Program-made: the position numbers and the translations under genes
Notes under the pieces: model-generated
Database searches by the model: none
What the model was told of the DNA's origin: nothing
What the model saw: only the letters and a program-made list of their open reading frames with translations
Origin: Microthrixaceae bacterium
Lineage (GTDB): Bacteria; Actinomycetota; Acidimicrobiia; Acidimicrobiales; Microtrichaceae
Reading direction: 5' to 3'
Length of the DNA stretch: 64,000 nt
Assembly: GCA_027493675.1 (NCBI GenBank)
Contig: JAOSKI010000045.1
Span: 62,001-126,000, forward strand
Part shown: positions 28,724 through 38,378 of the stretch, in pieces
Position numbering within the stretch: the stretch's first letter is position 1
Layout: every line of letters starts with the position of its first letter

Positions 28724-29710
28724 GTGACGGCACTGACCAACGAGATCATCGGCCTCGTGCTCGTCGTGGTGGTGATCCTGGTCGCGTTGGCGGTTCGTGG
28801 CGCGTTGTCGGGAGACCGTCGTCAGCAGCGCCCGAACACCCCGCTGCCATCGCACTCGGAGATCCCGGATCCCAAGAGCGATCCCGCTGACCGAGGAACA
28901 GCGGTCACATCCGCCTTCGGCCCCGCGCCGGTATGGGCTGGAGGGTCACCGGCGGATTCGTCGAAGGGTTCGGTGCCGGATCGGCCCCGCGGCACTGAAT
29001 GGACACCACACGGAGGTCCCCACCATTTCCGCCACGCCCCGCGCCGAGCACTTGGGCGGTCCCGCCACCTTCAGCGAACATGGCCGTGTCGTCGGAGTCC
29101 GCATCCGGACCGACGGCGGAACCAGGGCCACCGCGACGCCCGGATCAGGACCCTCCAAGAGACGCATGTCGTCCGGAGGACGCCGTGGTCACCGAGGTAC
29201 GCCGTGAGGAGCCGAGGGGTGTGGAGGTCGTGGCCGTGGCGGGCAACTCGGCACACGCATCTGTGGTGATGCACGTTTCCAGCCTCCGTCCCCGGTTGCG
29301 CGGGGGATCCCGACCGATTGGATGGTGGTCACCCCCGATGGACCTGCTCGGTGACCCACCACCGCCCGTCGACAGCGTGGAACCGGGCGTGGACTCGGCT
29401 GTGGAGATGGTGGCGCCCACGCCGGAGGTCGACCAGGCCGCAGCGTCGGTGTCGACCCCGGTCCTGCTGGACGACACAGCCCAGCCGGTACCACCCCCAC
29501 TTCGTGTGGAGCCACCGCTCCTGTCCGACGATGCGGACCAGTGGGTGCCCCCGCCTCTGGAGGACCCCGTCCTGGATGCACCCAACCCGTTCCGGACCCA
29601 CCAAGGCTCAGTCGTCGCAGGTCGACCTCGGGATGCCATCGCGTCTGCTGTCGGAGCTCTTGGGCCCCCAGGATCCGCCGAAGTACGAGCACCGCACCAA
29701 CTCCTGGTGA
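28724..29710 (+). CDS. Membrane-anchored Pro-rich protein, unknown function
   Basis: GTG 28724 opens a short N-terminal membrane segment (IIGLVLVVVVILVALAV) followed by a charged linker with RRQQRPNTPLPSHS. Coding-like sequence continues through several frames: EHLGGPATFSEHGRVVGVRI, then VEVVAVAGNSAHASVVMHV, then an extended acidic Pro-rich region (DDTAQPVPPPLRVEPPLLSD; QWVPPPLEDP). The probable end is LLSELLGPQDPPKYEHRT with a stop at 29710. I cannot place it in a family; the joined model is based on composition and spacing, and two separate genes are possible. Confidence 0.4.
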
Positions 29711-29770
29711 TCGGGTCCTCGGGGTGCTCAGGTCGCCCCCCGCGCAGTGTGGGCGCGGTAGCTTTCGCCG

Positions 29771-30198
29771 ATGGACAGGACCAAGAAGGGACGACCGAAC
29801 GACGACGAGCTTCGGGACCGCCTTGATTCCCAACAGTGGCACGTGACCCAGGACGCGGGCACCGAGCCTGCCCTTCACGGGCAAGTACTGGGACCATCGC
29901 GAGGTCGGCAGCTACCACTGCGTGGTCTGTGACGCCCCCGCTGTTCGACGCCGACACCAAGTTCGAATCCGGAACGGGTTGGCCGAGCTTCTTCGAGCCG
30001 ATGTCACCCGACGTTGTTGAGACGGTCGAGGACACCACACACGGAATGGTTCGTACCGAAGTGCGCTGTTCGAACTGCGGAGCCCACCTGGGTCATGTGT
30101 TCCCCGACGGCCCCGATCCCACCGGGCTGCGCTACTGCATGAACAGTGCGTCGTTGGACCACCATCCGCCCGCGGCGGGCGAGGTCACTGGGCGCTGA
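29771..30198 (+). CDS. msrB: Peptide methionine-R-sulfoxide reductase MsrB
   Basis: Repairs methionine R-sulfoxide. ATG 29771; [20 protein letters not shown], the first zinc pair [17 protein letters not shown], a second pair [16 protein letters not shown] and the catalytic Cys in [11 protein letters not shown]. About 142 aa. Two small indels (near 29875 and 29938) break the N-terminal part. Confidence 0.95.
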
Positions 30199-30265
30199 TC
30201 CCCGACCATCTCGGCGAGGGCTCGATCGTTCAACGGCGCTTGAGCCTGCTGGATAGGCTCCGCGC

Positions 30266-31417
30266 GTGAGCGACGAAGTGCTGCCCTTCGAGATCCACCA
30301 TCCCGACGAACAACTCGACGACCTGCGTTCCCGGTTGCGCAACCCGCGTTGGCCCGAGACGCGAGACCGTCGCAGGGACCTCCGCAACCGTGGGATCAGG
30401 GAACCCCGCTGGGCTTCGCGCAGGAGGCGGTGACTCACTGGATCGAGGACTACGACTGGCGCCGCTGCGAGACCCGCCTGAACTCCTTTGCGCAGTTCCG
30501 CACCGTGATCGACGACCTGGGGATCCACTTCATCCATGTCCGCTCGGCTCACGACGACGCCCTGCCGTTGCTGCTGACACACGGTTGGCCCGGATCCGTC
30601 GTCGAGTTCCTCGACGTCATCGAGGCACTGGTCGATCCGGTCGGACACGGAGGAGCCGCCGCCGGCGCGTTCCACGTGGTGGTGCCGTCTCTTCCGGGGT
30701 TCGCCTGGTCCGACAAGCCCGAACACACCGGATGGGGCGTTGCGCGGATCGCCGCGGCCTGGGAACAGCTCATGTTGCGCCTCGGCTACGAGCGCTTCGC
30801 CGCCCAGGGAGGGGACTGGGGTTCGATGGTGACAGCCGCGCTCGGCGGCACATCCCGTACACCTGGCTGGGATCCACCTGAACATGCCCATCGTGATCCC
30901 CGACCCTGACACGATGGATTCGCTCACCGACGACGAGATCCATGCCCTGAGTGGTTTCGACCACTACCAGAACTGGGACAGCGGGTACTCGGCTCTGCAG
31001 TCGACCCGCCCCCAGAGCCCTCGCCTACGGGCTCGCGGACTCACCGGTCGGTCAGATGGCGTGGATCCTCGAGAAGTTCTGGTCCTGGGTCGACCACGAC
31101 GGTGACCCGCTCGACGTCATCGACCTGGACCGGCTGCTCGACAACGTGATGGTCTACTGGCTGACCAACTCCGCGGGCAGCTCGGCCCGGCTCTACTGGG
31201 AGTCGTTCAAGGACCTGGACCTACGTGAGGTGCACGTGCCGAGCGGGATCTCGTCGTTTCCCGGCGAGATCTTCCGCACGTCGCGGCGTTGGGCCGAGAA
31301 GCGCTTCACCGACCTGCGTCACTTCGGCATCCTCGACAGCGGCGGGCACTCGCGGCCTTCGAGCAACCCGGGCTGTTCGTCTCGGAGCTCCGCACGGCGT
31401 TCTCCTCGATGCGCTGA
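30266..31417 (+). CDS. Epoxide hydrolase (EHN/alpha-beta hydrolase)
   Basis: Microsomal-type epoxide hydrolase, ~383 aa from GTG 30266. The EHN N-terminal domain (PFEIHHPDEQLDDLRSRLRN, RLNSFAQFRTVIDDLGIHFIH) precedes the alpha/beta hydrolase: oxyanion HGWPGSVVEF, nucleophile Asp in AQGGDWGSMV, and a C-terminal catalytic His recovered as GGHFAAFEQPGLF after the last shift. FPGEIF and YWLTNSAGSSARLYWES are family features. Frame errors near 30360, 30850, 31005 and 31355. Confidence 0.9.
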
Positions 31418-31454
31418 TCCTCCCTCATCCGTTCATCGCCCCCAACCCCACCCT

Positions 31455-31503
31455 CGTTCTGTGTCGCGTGCGTGGCGCTCAGCGCCCACGCACGCACAGA
31501 ACG
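31455..31503. terminator. Bidirectional hairpin terminator
   Basis: CGTTCTGTG with GCGTGCGTGG on the left pairs with CCACGCACGC and ACAGAACG on the right, a stem of about 23 bp with one bulge. It lies between the convergent epoxide hydrolase and tRNA-Gly. Confidence 0.7.
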
Positions 31504-31578
31504 GTAAGGGTGGCCGTGGATGCGGCACAGGTTCAGCATTGTCGAGGCACGCAGGTGATGGCACACGCACTCGTAGCG

Positions 31579-31650
<72 letters not shown>

Positions 31651-31757
31651 AGGTGCCCGCCGGGCGGGCACGGTTGGGCAGGCTAGCGCGCCCACGTCGA
31701 TCCGGATGCACACCGGATGCGCGACGTGGGGCACCGTCTGTGGATAGAGTCCGGGTC

Positions 31758-32182
31758 ATGCGAATGCGAATGATCGGAGCCGCCTCGGCGGTGGCGGCAA
31801 TCATCCTGGTCGGCTGTGGGGACAGCGAGGGGCCAGCGAGGGCGGGGCCACCCAGGAGGCCGTCGAGCTCATGGACAAGGGCAACACGAAGTCAGAGACC
31901 GGCGAGTCCGAGGTGACGGTGGATGCCGTGGACAACAACTTCAAGCCCAAGTACATCGAGATCTCCAAGGGAACCGCTGTCAACTTCGTCAACGAAGGTC
32001 GTAACGTGCACAACGTGTTGCCCGTCGAGGAAGGTGCCTTCAAGCCGATCGATGCCGACGACTTCGATCCCGGAGACGACGGCACGATCACCTTCGACAA
32101 GACCGGTGACTTCCCCTACTACTGCTCCCTGCACGGCACGAAGACCAAGGGCATGATCGGCGGAATCCGCGTCGTCGAGTAG
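31758..32182 (+). CDS. Secreted plastocyanin-like cupredoxin
   Basis: Small blue-copper protein, ~140 aa, lipoprotein signal ASAVAAIILVGCGDS. The type 1 copper site is seen as His in GRNVHNVL, and Cys-x-x-His with a downstream Met in YYCSLHGTKTKGMIG. One frame error near 31835 in the linker. Probably an envelope electron carrier; the partner is unknown. Confidence 0.87.
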
Positions 32183-32252
32183 GCGTCGTCGATTAGGCGG
32201 ACCCGGAGCGCGGAGCGGCTTCGCGGTTGGCGATATCCCGGTAGGCGCCGGA

Positions 32253-33230
32253 TCAGTTGGCGTAGAAGGGACCGTCCTCGGCACGGTTCGACACCAGATC
32301 GCACACCGCCTCGCGATGGATGCACTGGCGGACCTCACGGTTGAGGCCAGTCATATCCCAGGAGTTGAGGAAGTCGCCGTGGGCCGAATGGACGTTGCCC
32401 GACGCGAGACGCAGGTCGTGACCCGACCCCGAGATCGGGTACTTGATCGCCATGGTCAACTGCGGGACGTGGACCGGGTATCCCTCGGGACAGGTGCCCT
32501 GATCGGAGTACGCGGCGTGTGAGCGGAAGTCGTCGCTGCGCACGTCGGTGCCGTTCCAGCAGTCCGGGAAGGTGGAGCACCATGTGCAACGGCGCGGTGA
32601 CCGGGCAGTCGGCCGGCTCGGTCCCAAGCCGGGTCGAGCTGCCACAGGTCCAGCCCGCGGCCTCGTCCATGTCGGCTGCGGTCGAGGTCGTCTGGTCGCC
32701 GGCGATCAACTCCATCCCGAACGGGAACGGGACGACGCTTTGGGGATCCACGCCGGGGGCCGCACGGTAGTAGGCGCTCAACTGGAGGGGCTCCACGATC
32801 TCGTCGTGGTCGTACAGGGTGGGCTGCCAGTAGGCGGCCAGATCAGCGGGCTTGTCGCACGTCGTGGGGCTCTCCAGGAGCTGCTCCGCGGTGGAGAAGG
32901 CATCGGTCTCCTCGGCTCCATAGAAGTCGTGGCGGTGTGAGAGCCCCGGATGCTCGAAGTGTACGATCGGGTCGTCGGGAGCGGAGTGGCTGTAGGTGCA
33001 CTTGGCGACGAACTGTCCGGTGCGACCCTGCGGTCCGGTCCAGCGCGTGGGTGTGCCTATGGGTTCCCCGATCGCGGAGTGTCCGTGGTCGGCGACCGCA
33101 ACGGGAGCATCATCGGCGAGCACGAGCGCAGAGCCGTCAGCCCCACGACGATCGCTGTCAGAACGGCCAGCCCCACCCCCGTACGGTGTGATGATCGCCG
33201 GGGCCCCGGACCAGTGGTTTCACCCGTCAT
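32253..33230 (-). CDS. DUF1996 domain secreted protein
   Basis: ATG 33230 with an N-terminal membrane/signal segment (VGLAVLTAIVVGLTAL). The conserved core contains FVAKCTYSHSAPDDPIVHFE, PGLSHRHDFYG, WQPTLY and, after shifts, HMVLHFPDCWNG and YPVHVPQLTMAIKYP, which fits DUF1996, found in secreted fungal and actinobacterial proteins, with several conserved His and Cys. Function unknown. Starts 12 bases after the stop of the beta-helix gene, so the two are almost certainly co-transcribed. Confidence 0.72.
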
Positions 33231-33242
33231 GTTCCGTTCCGC

Positions 33243-34697
33243 TCAGGCCGGCTTCGTGGGGACTTCGATGGCGTCGATGTCGGGAAGCTCCGGCTCGGTG
33301 AACGCCTCGGGTGCCTTGGTGGTCGCATCGGGCATGTTCTCCTGCGCCGGAGGCTCAGGAGTGGTCTTGTAGGCGTCCTTGGGTGGTTCCGGCGCCGGGG
33401 AACCCATGAGGGTGAGCAGGTCGAGCGCACCTTCATCCCAACTGCCGCCGTTGCCATCCCCTTCGCACGGCGCGAGTCCTTCGAGGTCCGTGGGAGCGGT
33501 GCTGGTGAAGGTGTTGCCAGAGAAGCAGTTCGCAAGCTTGTCGGTAGTCTCACCCGACTCTGTCAGATCCGCGGTGCCGACCGCGAGATCGGCGACGCCG
33601 GAGCCCTCCACCACGTTGCCGGTCACCTCGTTCTCGAAGGGGTTCCACATGACGATGCATCCCTCGCCGATCGCCGCCACGAGCACGCAGTCCTCCTCGG
33701 AGATCGGAGGGATCTCGTCGTCGCGGACGTCGTTGCAGGGGGTGTCCCACTCCTCATGGGCCGGCGCCAGGTCGTTGGCGTCGGATTCGGGGAACGGCAC
33801 GAGGCCGATGCCGGTTCGCTCGTGGTTGTACACGAGGTTGCGTGAGATCGTGTTGCGCACGCCACCGGCGACGAGGATCCCGTTGCCCTGCGCCAGCAGC
33901 GACACCGAGATACCAGGACCTTCGAGGTAGTTGTTGTCGTTCACGACGTTGCCCACGATGGTGGACTCACGCTCGGGGTAGCACAGCTCGTAGGAACCGG
34001 AGTTGGGCACGATGCCTGCACGGTTGTTCGAGAAGCTGGAGTTCACGATGTAGAGGTCACCACCTGAGTTGGTTCCGGAGTAGCCCAGGCCGTTGTACTG
34101 GGAGTCGACCTTGTCGACCACGGCGTCGCACGGGAAGCACTCGCCGATGTAGAAGCCTGCATCCGGGCTGCCCCAGCCGAGGCTGTTGTCGAGCTGACCG
34201 TGGTAGGAGTCGAACGCGTAGATGCCGTAGTCGCCGTTGCGGTAGGCGGTCAGGTAGGAGCCCCGGTAGCTGTCCGAACCGGTCCAGAAGAAACCGTTCG
34301 ACACGTAGTTGCGCGCGGTCATGTTCTCCACCACCACACCGTCGGTCTCCAGCACGCGGATGCCGTTCTCCATCTCGAAACCGCCGTCGAGGATCACCTC
34401 GTTGCGGTCCACGCCCCGGATCGTGACGTCGGGGGTGGTGACGTCTACCGCCTCTTCGTAGACACCCTTGTCGACGAGGACCAGGTCGCCCTCGGACGCC
34501 GCGTCCACCGCGGCCTGGATCGTCTTGCAGCTCTGGGGAACCAGCAGGGCGTCGAGCCCGTCGTCGGTGGTGGTGACCTCGCACCCGCCGTCGCCACCAC
34601 CTGAGGTCTCGTCGTCGTTGCTGCAAGAGGCCGCCACCAGGGCCAGGAGCCCCACGAGTGCGATGAGTGTCCGTGTCAACTGCGTACGTCTGGTCAT
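33243..34697 (-). CDS. Right-handed beta-helix lipoprotein
   Basis: Intact, 484 aa from ATG 34697 with signal IALVGLLALVAASC. An N-terminal TIQAAVDAASEGDLVLVDKG is the classic entry of parallel beta-helix (pectate-lyase-like) proteins, followed by repeats such as VVVENMTARNYVSNG, LYIVNSSFSNNRAGI, TIVGNVVNDNN, NTISRNLVYNHERTG and NEVTGNVVEGSG. The Asn-rich turns fit a carbohydrate-binding or lyase/epimerase scaffold. The C-terminus is a Pro/Glu-rich tail. Shares an operon with the DUF1996 gene. Confidence 0.85.
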   Translation of the reverse strand: MTRRTQLTRTLIALVGLLALVAASCSNDDETSGGGDGGCEVTTTDDGLDALLVPQSCKTIQAAVDAASEGDLVLVDKGVYEEAVDVTTPDVTIRGVDRNEVILDGGFEMENGIRVLETDGVVVENMTARNYVSNGFFWTGSDSYRGSYLTAYRNGDYGIYAFDSYHGQLDNSLGWGSPDAGFYIGECFPCDAVVDKVDSQYNGLGYSGTNSGGDLYIVNSSFSNNRAGIVPNSGSYELCYPERESTIVGNVVNDNNYLEGPGISVSLLAQGNGILVAGGVRNTISRNLVYNHERTGIGLVPFPESDANDLAPAHEEWDTPCNDVRDDEIPPISEEDCVLVAAIGEGCIVMWNPFENEVTGNVVEGSGVADLAVGTADLTESGETTDKLANCFSGNTFTSTAPTDLEGLAPCEGDGNGGSWDEGALDLLTLMGSPAPEPPKDAYKTTPEPPAQENMPDATTKAPEAFTEPELPDIDAIEVPTKPA

Positions 34698-34965
34698 TGA
34701 TCCCCGGATGGGTGTGTTGTCGGAGTCGGTCTGGATTGATTCTTGCCCATCTGAGCTCGGGGCGGTGGAATATCTCGCGCTCCGAGCGGATTTGTAGGTC
34801 GGCTCCGGCCAGGTAGGTGTGGGAAGTTGCGACCGTGCCTCACCCGGATGCGCTCGCGTCGCCTCCACGACTCGGCGAACCGCTCGGCTGGGATGTCCAA
34901 CGACGCACACCACGAACCCACATGGAAGCCCGATGGCAGCACCGACATCGACAAGATGTTCCTCG

Positions 34966-35500
34966 GATGTCGCCGTGTTCGTCAACGGGAACAACCACCA
35001 GATCGACCGCATCGGCGCCGAAGTCACCCGCCGGGACCTACACGTGCACATCGTCGTGGACTTCATCCACGTCCTCGAATACCTCTGGTCGGCTGCGTAG
35101 ACGTTCTTCACCGAAGGAGACGAAGCCGCCGAGGCGTGTGTCCAAGACACGGCCACCGTGATCCTGCAAGGCAAGGCCTCCATCGTGGCCGCCGCCATCC
35201 GCCGCACGGCCACCCGCCTCGATCTCACCAAGACCAAGCGCACCAACGCCGACCGCGCCGCCGACTACCTACTCCGCAAAGCCCCCGGTCTCGACTACCC
35301 CACCGCGCTCACCAACGGCTGACCCATCGCCACCGGCGTCATCGAGGGCGCTTGCCGGCACCTCGTCAAGGATCGCATGGAAATCACCGGAGCCCGCTGG
35401 GGACTCGACGGCTCCGAAGCTGCTGGGGCCCTGCCGAGCGCAGGCCCGGACGGTCGATCCTCGACCTTCGGGTTCTGCCCGGCAGGCATAAACCTCATCA
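34966..35500 (+). pseudogene. ISKra4-family transposase remnant
   Basis: Reads as the C-terminal half of an ISKra4 transposase: [67 protein letters not shown] and [11 protein letters not shown]. Two stop codons interrupt the same frame, TAG 35098-35100 and TGA 35320-35322, both at places that read like conserved Trp codons (TGG). The N-terminal half and recognisable terminal repeats are missing. 34698-34965 upstream holds the beta-helix promoter region and nothing else I can name. Confidence 0.75.
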
Positions 35501-35507
35501 CTTATCT

Positions 35508-35549
35508 ATACCTCACCTCTGCGCTGAGGTATGGTACAAACTGAGGTAT
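35508..35549 (+). promoter_or_regulatory. Repeated TGAGGTAT operator before the AbiE-type pair
   Basis: ATACCTCA (35508-35515) faces TGAGGTAT (35525-35532), and TGAGGTAT recurs at 35542-35549, five bases before the ATG at 35554. TATGGT (35531-35536) or the TATCTATA upstream may be the -10. The symmetry suggests autoregulation by the first gene's DNA-binding domain, as known for AbiEi. No Shine-Dalgarno sequence is seen. Confidence 0.55.
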
Positions 35550-35553
35550 TCTG

Positions 35554-36562
35554 ATGGTGACGATTCTGAACAACGAGCCGCAGGAGCGCGCAGTGGATGC
35601 GCTTATGGCTGTGCTGCCTGCAGGTGTCGAGGCCGATCCCGTCTGTGGCTCCGGCCACTCCCTCATCGTGGCGGGACGAAAGCTGGTGGTTGCCTGGGCG
35701 GGGAAGGGTGGCCTCGGTGATGTTCGTCGGGTGTTGGCGGGGGACCGTGGTCCCGATGTCGTGGTCGCCCGGCACCTCTCTCCCGGGGCGCGTGAGCACC
35801 TGAGGAAGGCGGGGGTGGGTTGGGTCGATGAGACCGGAGCAGCCGAGATCTGCGTGGGGTCGATCGTCGTGTCGCGTACGGGGCGGCCACCGGAGAAGGC
35901 GCGCAAGCCACAGCGATGGACGCCCGCCGTGGTCGCTGTCAGCGAGGCACTGCTGTGCGGAACCCGGGGCACGGTGTCGGAGACCGCGAGGGTGACGGGG
36001 CTCTCCACGGGGAGCTGCACCAACGCGCTACGGGTGCTGACCGAGCTTGGCCTTCTCGAGGCTGGGGCCGGCCGCGGTCGCGGATCGGCCCGCAGCGTTG
36101 CCGATCGCCGCGCTCTGCTGGACGCCTACGTGACAGCCGCCACGGCGCTCCGCCCCACGACAAGCCTCCAAGTCGGGGTTGCCTGGCGTGACCCGGTTGC
36201 TGGACTCATCGAGATCGGAGCGGGCTGGGATCGCGCCGGACTGGCTTGGGCGGCGACCGGTGGTGCCGCTGCCGGCGTGGTCGCGCCCCACTTGGGTGTG
36301 GTCACCACCGCCGAGGTCTACGTCGACACCACCACGATCCTCGGCCTCGAAGCGGCAGCCGGGGCGGTCGGGCTGACGCCCATCGACGGCGGCCGACTCA
36401 CGCTGCGACCGTTCCCGACCGTCGTGATCGATCAGCTCGCCGAGACCACAGGTGGTCTGCGGGTCGCGCCATGGCCCCGCATCTACGTCGACCTCGTCGG
36501 GGCTGGGGTGCGGGGCGAGGAAGCAGCCGAACACCTTCTGGGAGGTCATCGGTGCCCGATGA
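35554..36562 (+). CDS. AbiEi-family antitoxin/regulator (type IV TA)
   Basis: ~335 aa. Central winged-helix region TVSETARVTGLSTGSCTNALRVLTELGLLE is preceded by a domain with LIVAGRKLVVAW and VARHLSPGAREHL, and followed by an AbiEi-like C-terminal half (TTAEVYVDTTTILGLEAAAG, RLTLRPFPTVV, PRIYVDLVG). An extra G near 36540 extends the frame; the natural end is LLEVIGAR with TGA 36560-36562, overlapping the next start by 11 bases. In known AbiE systems this protein represses the operon and neutralises the nucleotidyltransferase. Confidence 0.7.
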
Positions 36563-37385
36563 GGAGTTGCGGAGCAGAGCGGCACGCCGCGCCGCTGAGC
36601 GCGCTCTGGTTCGCGCCGTCCACCACTACGGCGCACGCCCGGAGTTCGTAGTGCTAGGCGGGCTCGTCCCCGAACTGCTCTGCGCCTCCAGCGACTACGA
36701 CCACGCAGGCACCACGGATGTCGATGTACAGGTCGACCTCGAGATCGCCTGTGGGTCGGTCAACACCACCCGGCTCGAACGGGCGCTGCGCAACGCCGAG
36801 TTCGAGCCGGACAACCAACGGGTCTGGCGATGGCGAGCCGACGGTCCAGAGCGCCCTGCGGTGGTGAAGTTCGAGCTGCTCGCGGATCTGGACGATCAAC
36901 CGGCCGGCACCGAGGTGCATTTCGACGGGTGCGAAGCGCTCGGCGCAGCCAATCTCCGCGGCACCGGCTTCGCGTCCCGTGACGTCGAGATCCACGAGCT
37001 CACAGCACGGATCGGCGGTCTGGACCACTTCGTCGAGGTGAACGTCACCGGCCTCGCCGGGTTCCTCCTCGCGACGACCGCAGCGGTGCGAGAGCGACGC
37101 AAACCGAAGGACTGGTACGACCTGGCCGTCGTGCTGCTCCACAACGACCTGGGTGGTCCGATCGAGGCCGCCGACGCGGTCACGGCACGGTTTCAGGATG
37201 ATCTGGCCACCATGCGGACTGCGTTGGACGACCTCAAGGCGAACTTCGCGGTCCCCTCGGCGCAAGGCTCAGCGGCCTATGCCAAGCAGTTGCTCATCGA
37301 TCACCCCGACCTCGATCTTGCCACCTTGCGAGCCGACGCTGTCGTCGCCGTAGGGAGCTTCCACGATCATCTGTACAAGAGCTGA
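36552..37385 (+). CDS. AbiEii-type nucleotidyltransferase toxin
   Basis: Intact, 277 aa from GTG 36552. GG motif FVVLGGLVPEL, metal-binding DVDVQVD after GTTD, and the KPKDWYDLAVVL motif in the C-terminal helical part match the AbiEii/DUF1814-like nucleotidyltransferases, which act as toxins in abortive phage infection. Translationally coupled to the AbiEi gene. It is distinct from the nucleotidyltransferase in the tmRNA island. Confidence 0.75.
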   Translation: MPDEELRSRAARRAAERALVRAVHHYGARPEFVVLGGLVPELLCASSDYDHAGTTDVDVQVDLEIACGSVNTTRLERALRNAEFEPDNQRVWRWRADGPERPAVVKFELLADLDDQPAGTEVHFDGCEALGAANLRGTGFASRDVEIHELTARIGGLDHFVEVNVTGLAGFLLATTAAVRERRKPKDWYDLAVVLLHNDLGGPIEAADAVTARFQDDLATMRTALDDLKANFAVPSAQGSAAYAKQLLIDHPDLDLATLRADAVVAVGSFHDHLYKS

Positions 37386-37624
37386 CTGCTATCCCATCGG
37401 CAGAGCTACCGCGTGCCGGCGGAACGCAAGCGCGGTCGCGCGGGTGAGGTCGAGTCAACCACCAACGCCTCGTGGAACCTCGGAAGGCTCCGACTCTGTC
37501 ATCGGTCGGAGTGTTGGCGAGAACGACGTCACCTCCACGTGCGGCAGTCCCTGCTGGGGGTCGTCGGCTCCGGGCTCAAGATGCTGAGCTGGTGCCGGCT
37601 AGGCCGATCTGAGGCGAGCCAAGC

Positions 37625-38003
37625 GTGACAAGACAACGTGATGTTCGTGACGGCGATCGACTCGACGACGAGACCGTCGTCGTTCGCGGCGGGTTGCCGA
37701 CCCGGGCCCGCTGCGTGCCGACGCCGAGCGCTACCAAAGCATCTACGGTGAGTTCGGGATCACGGTGCTGGCCGCCCGGTCCGGCCCGGCGACTGGATCT
37801 CCCATCAGCAGGTGCCCCTCGTCCGGTTCGAGACATTGACGCTCGTCACAGTCCGTGCCGTGCGCGACGTCGGGTTTCGGCTTGACCCGCGGGGTCGCAA
37901 CCCGCGGCATTTCACCGTCGTGTGCCAAGATCTCGACGCGGGTGTCGACGCCCTTGTGGGTTGCGGGCAGCTCAACTGGGTCAACCCGTATCATGAGGCG
38001 TGA
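37625..38003 (+). CDS. Cassette gene A, copy 1 (unknown function)
   Basis: About 125 aa after two frame corrections (near 37700 and 37785). GTG 37625; TVVVRGG, LRADAERYQSIYGEFGITVL, VPLVRFETLTLV, then GFRLDPRGRNPRHFTVVCQD and the end NPYHEA. No known catalytic motif. Its stop overlaps the start of the next small gene in ATGAGGCGTGA. A diverged copy of the same protein is encoded at 38559. No family recognised; I note only that such small paired proteins occur near integrases. Confidence 0.5.
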
Positions 38004-38262
38004 CCGACAAGGGGGTGATCTCGTGGATGTGCTCGATCTCGTCGCCGACCTGAACGCACAAGACGACGACGGCCTCGGCTGGTCAACCCTCGCCGATGCA
38101 CGAACGCCAAGCCGTGTTCGTGTGGGAGCGGTTCTCCTGGCCGGGAACAGACTGGCCCGAGCTGTGGTCCGTGTGGTGTCCGTCGATGACGACGAGCAGG
38201 TCCACTTCGCGATCCTCCCAGGATCAGTTGCGAAGAACCGTCACCTCCTCGATCGGCCGTAG
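37993..38262 (+). CDS. Cassette gene B, copy 1 (unknown function)
   Basis: Intact, 89 aa from ATG 37993, overlapping gene A by eleven bases. Sequence pattern: VLDLVADLNAQDDDGLGW, SRVRVGAVLLAGN, AVVRVVSVDDDEQVHFAILP and GSVAKNRHLLDRP. It looks like a small beta-rich protein. The same order of motifs is found in the second copy at 38971. Function unknown. Confidence 0.55.
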   Translation: MRRDRQGGDLVDVLDLVADLNAQDDDGLGWSTLADARTPSRVRVGAVLLAGNRLARAVVRVVSVDDDEQVHFAILPGSVAKNRHLLDRP

Positions 38263-38289
38263 CCTGACCCCGAGGCGATCGCCGCCGCG

Positions 38290-38313
38290 TAGCCGGGTCC
38301 CAGGGTCCGGCTA
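38290..38313. terminator. Short hairpin after cassette copy 1
   Basis: TAGCCGG (38290-38296) pairs with CCGGCTA (38307-38313). It lies 28 bases after the stop of gene B copy 1 and before the opposing integrase remnant. Confidence 0.45.
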
Positions 38314-38378
38314 CCACCGTTCTCAGGCGGCGTTCCTGCGGGTGTTCCTACGACGCTCCACCGCGTCGTGGCGTCGTC

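Noticed and set aside
33243-35246. A 667-codon minus-strand frame covering the beta-helix gene and ~550 bases upstream
   Set aside because: The lipoprotein signal and start at 34697 define the gene; the upstream extension crosses the IS remnant and has no protein-like sequence.
35077-35330. Stop-codon recoding (TAG/TGA as sense) in the ISKra4 remnant
   Set aside because: The remnant lacks its N-terminal half, and normal genes in the window use both TAG and TGA as stops.
37386-37624. Possible gene between the AbiE-type pair and cassette copy 1
   Set aside because: Short frames only, no start with coding character and no recognisable motif.
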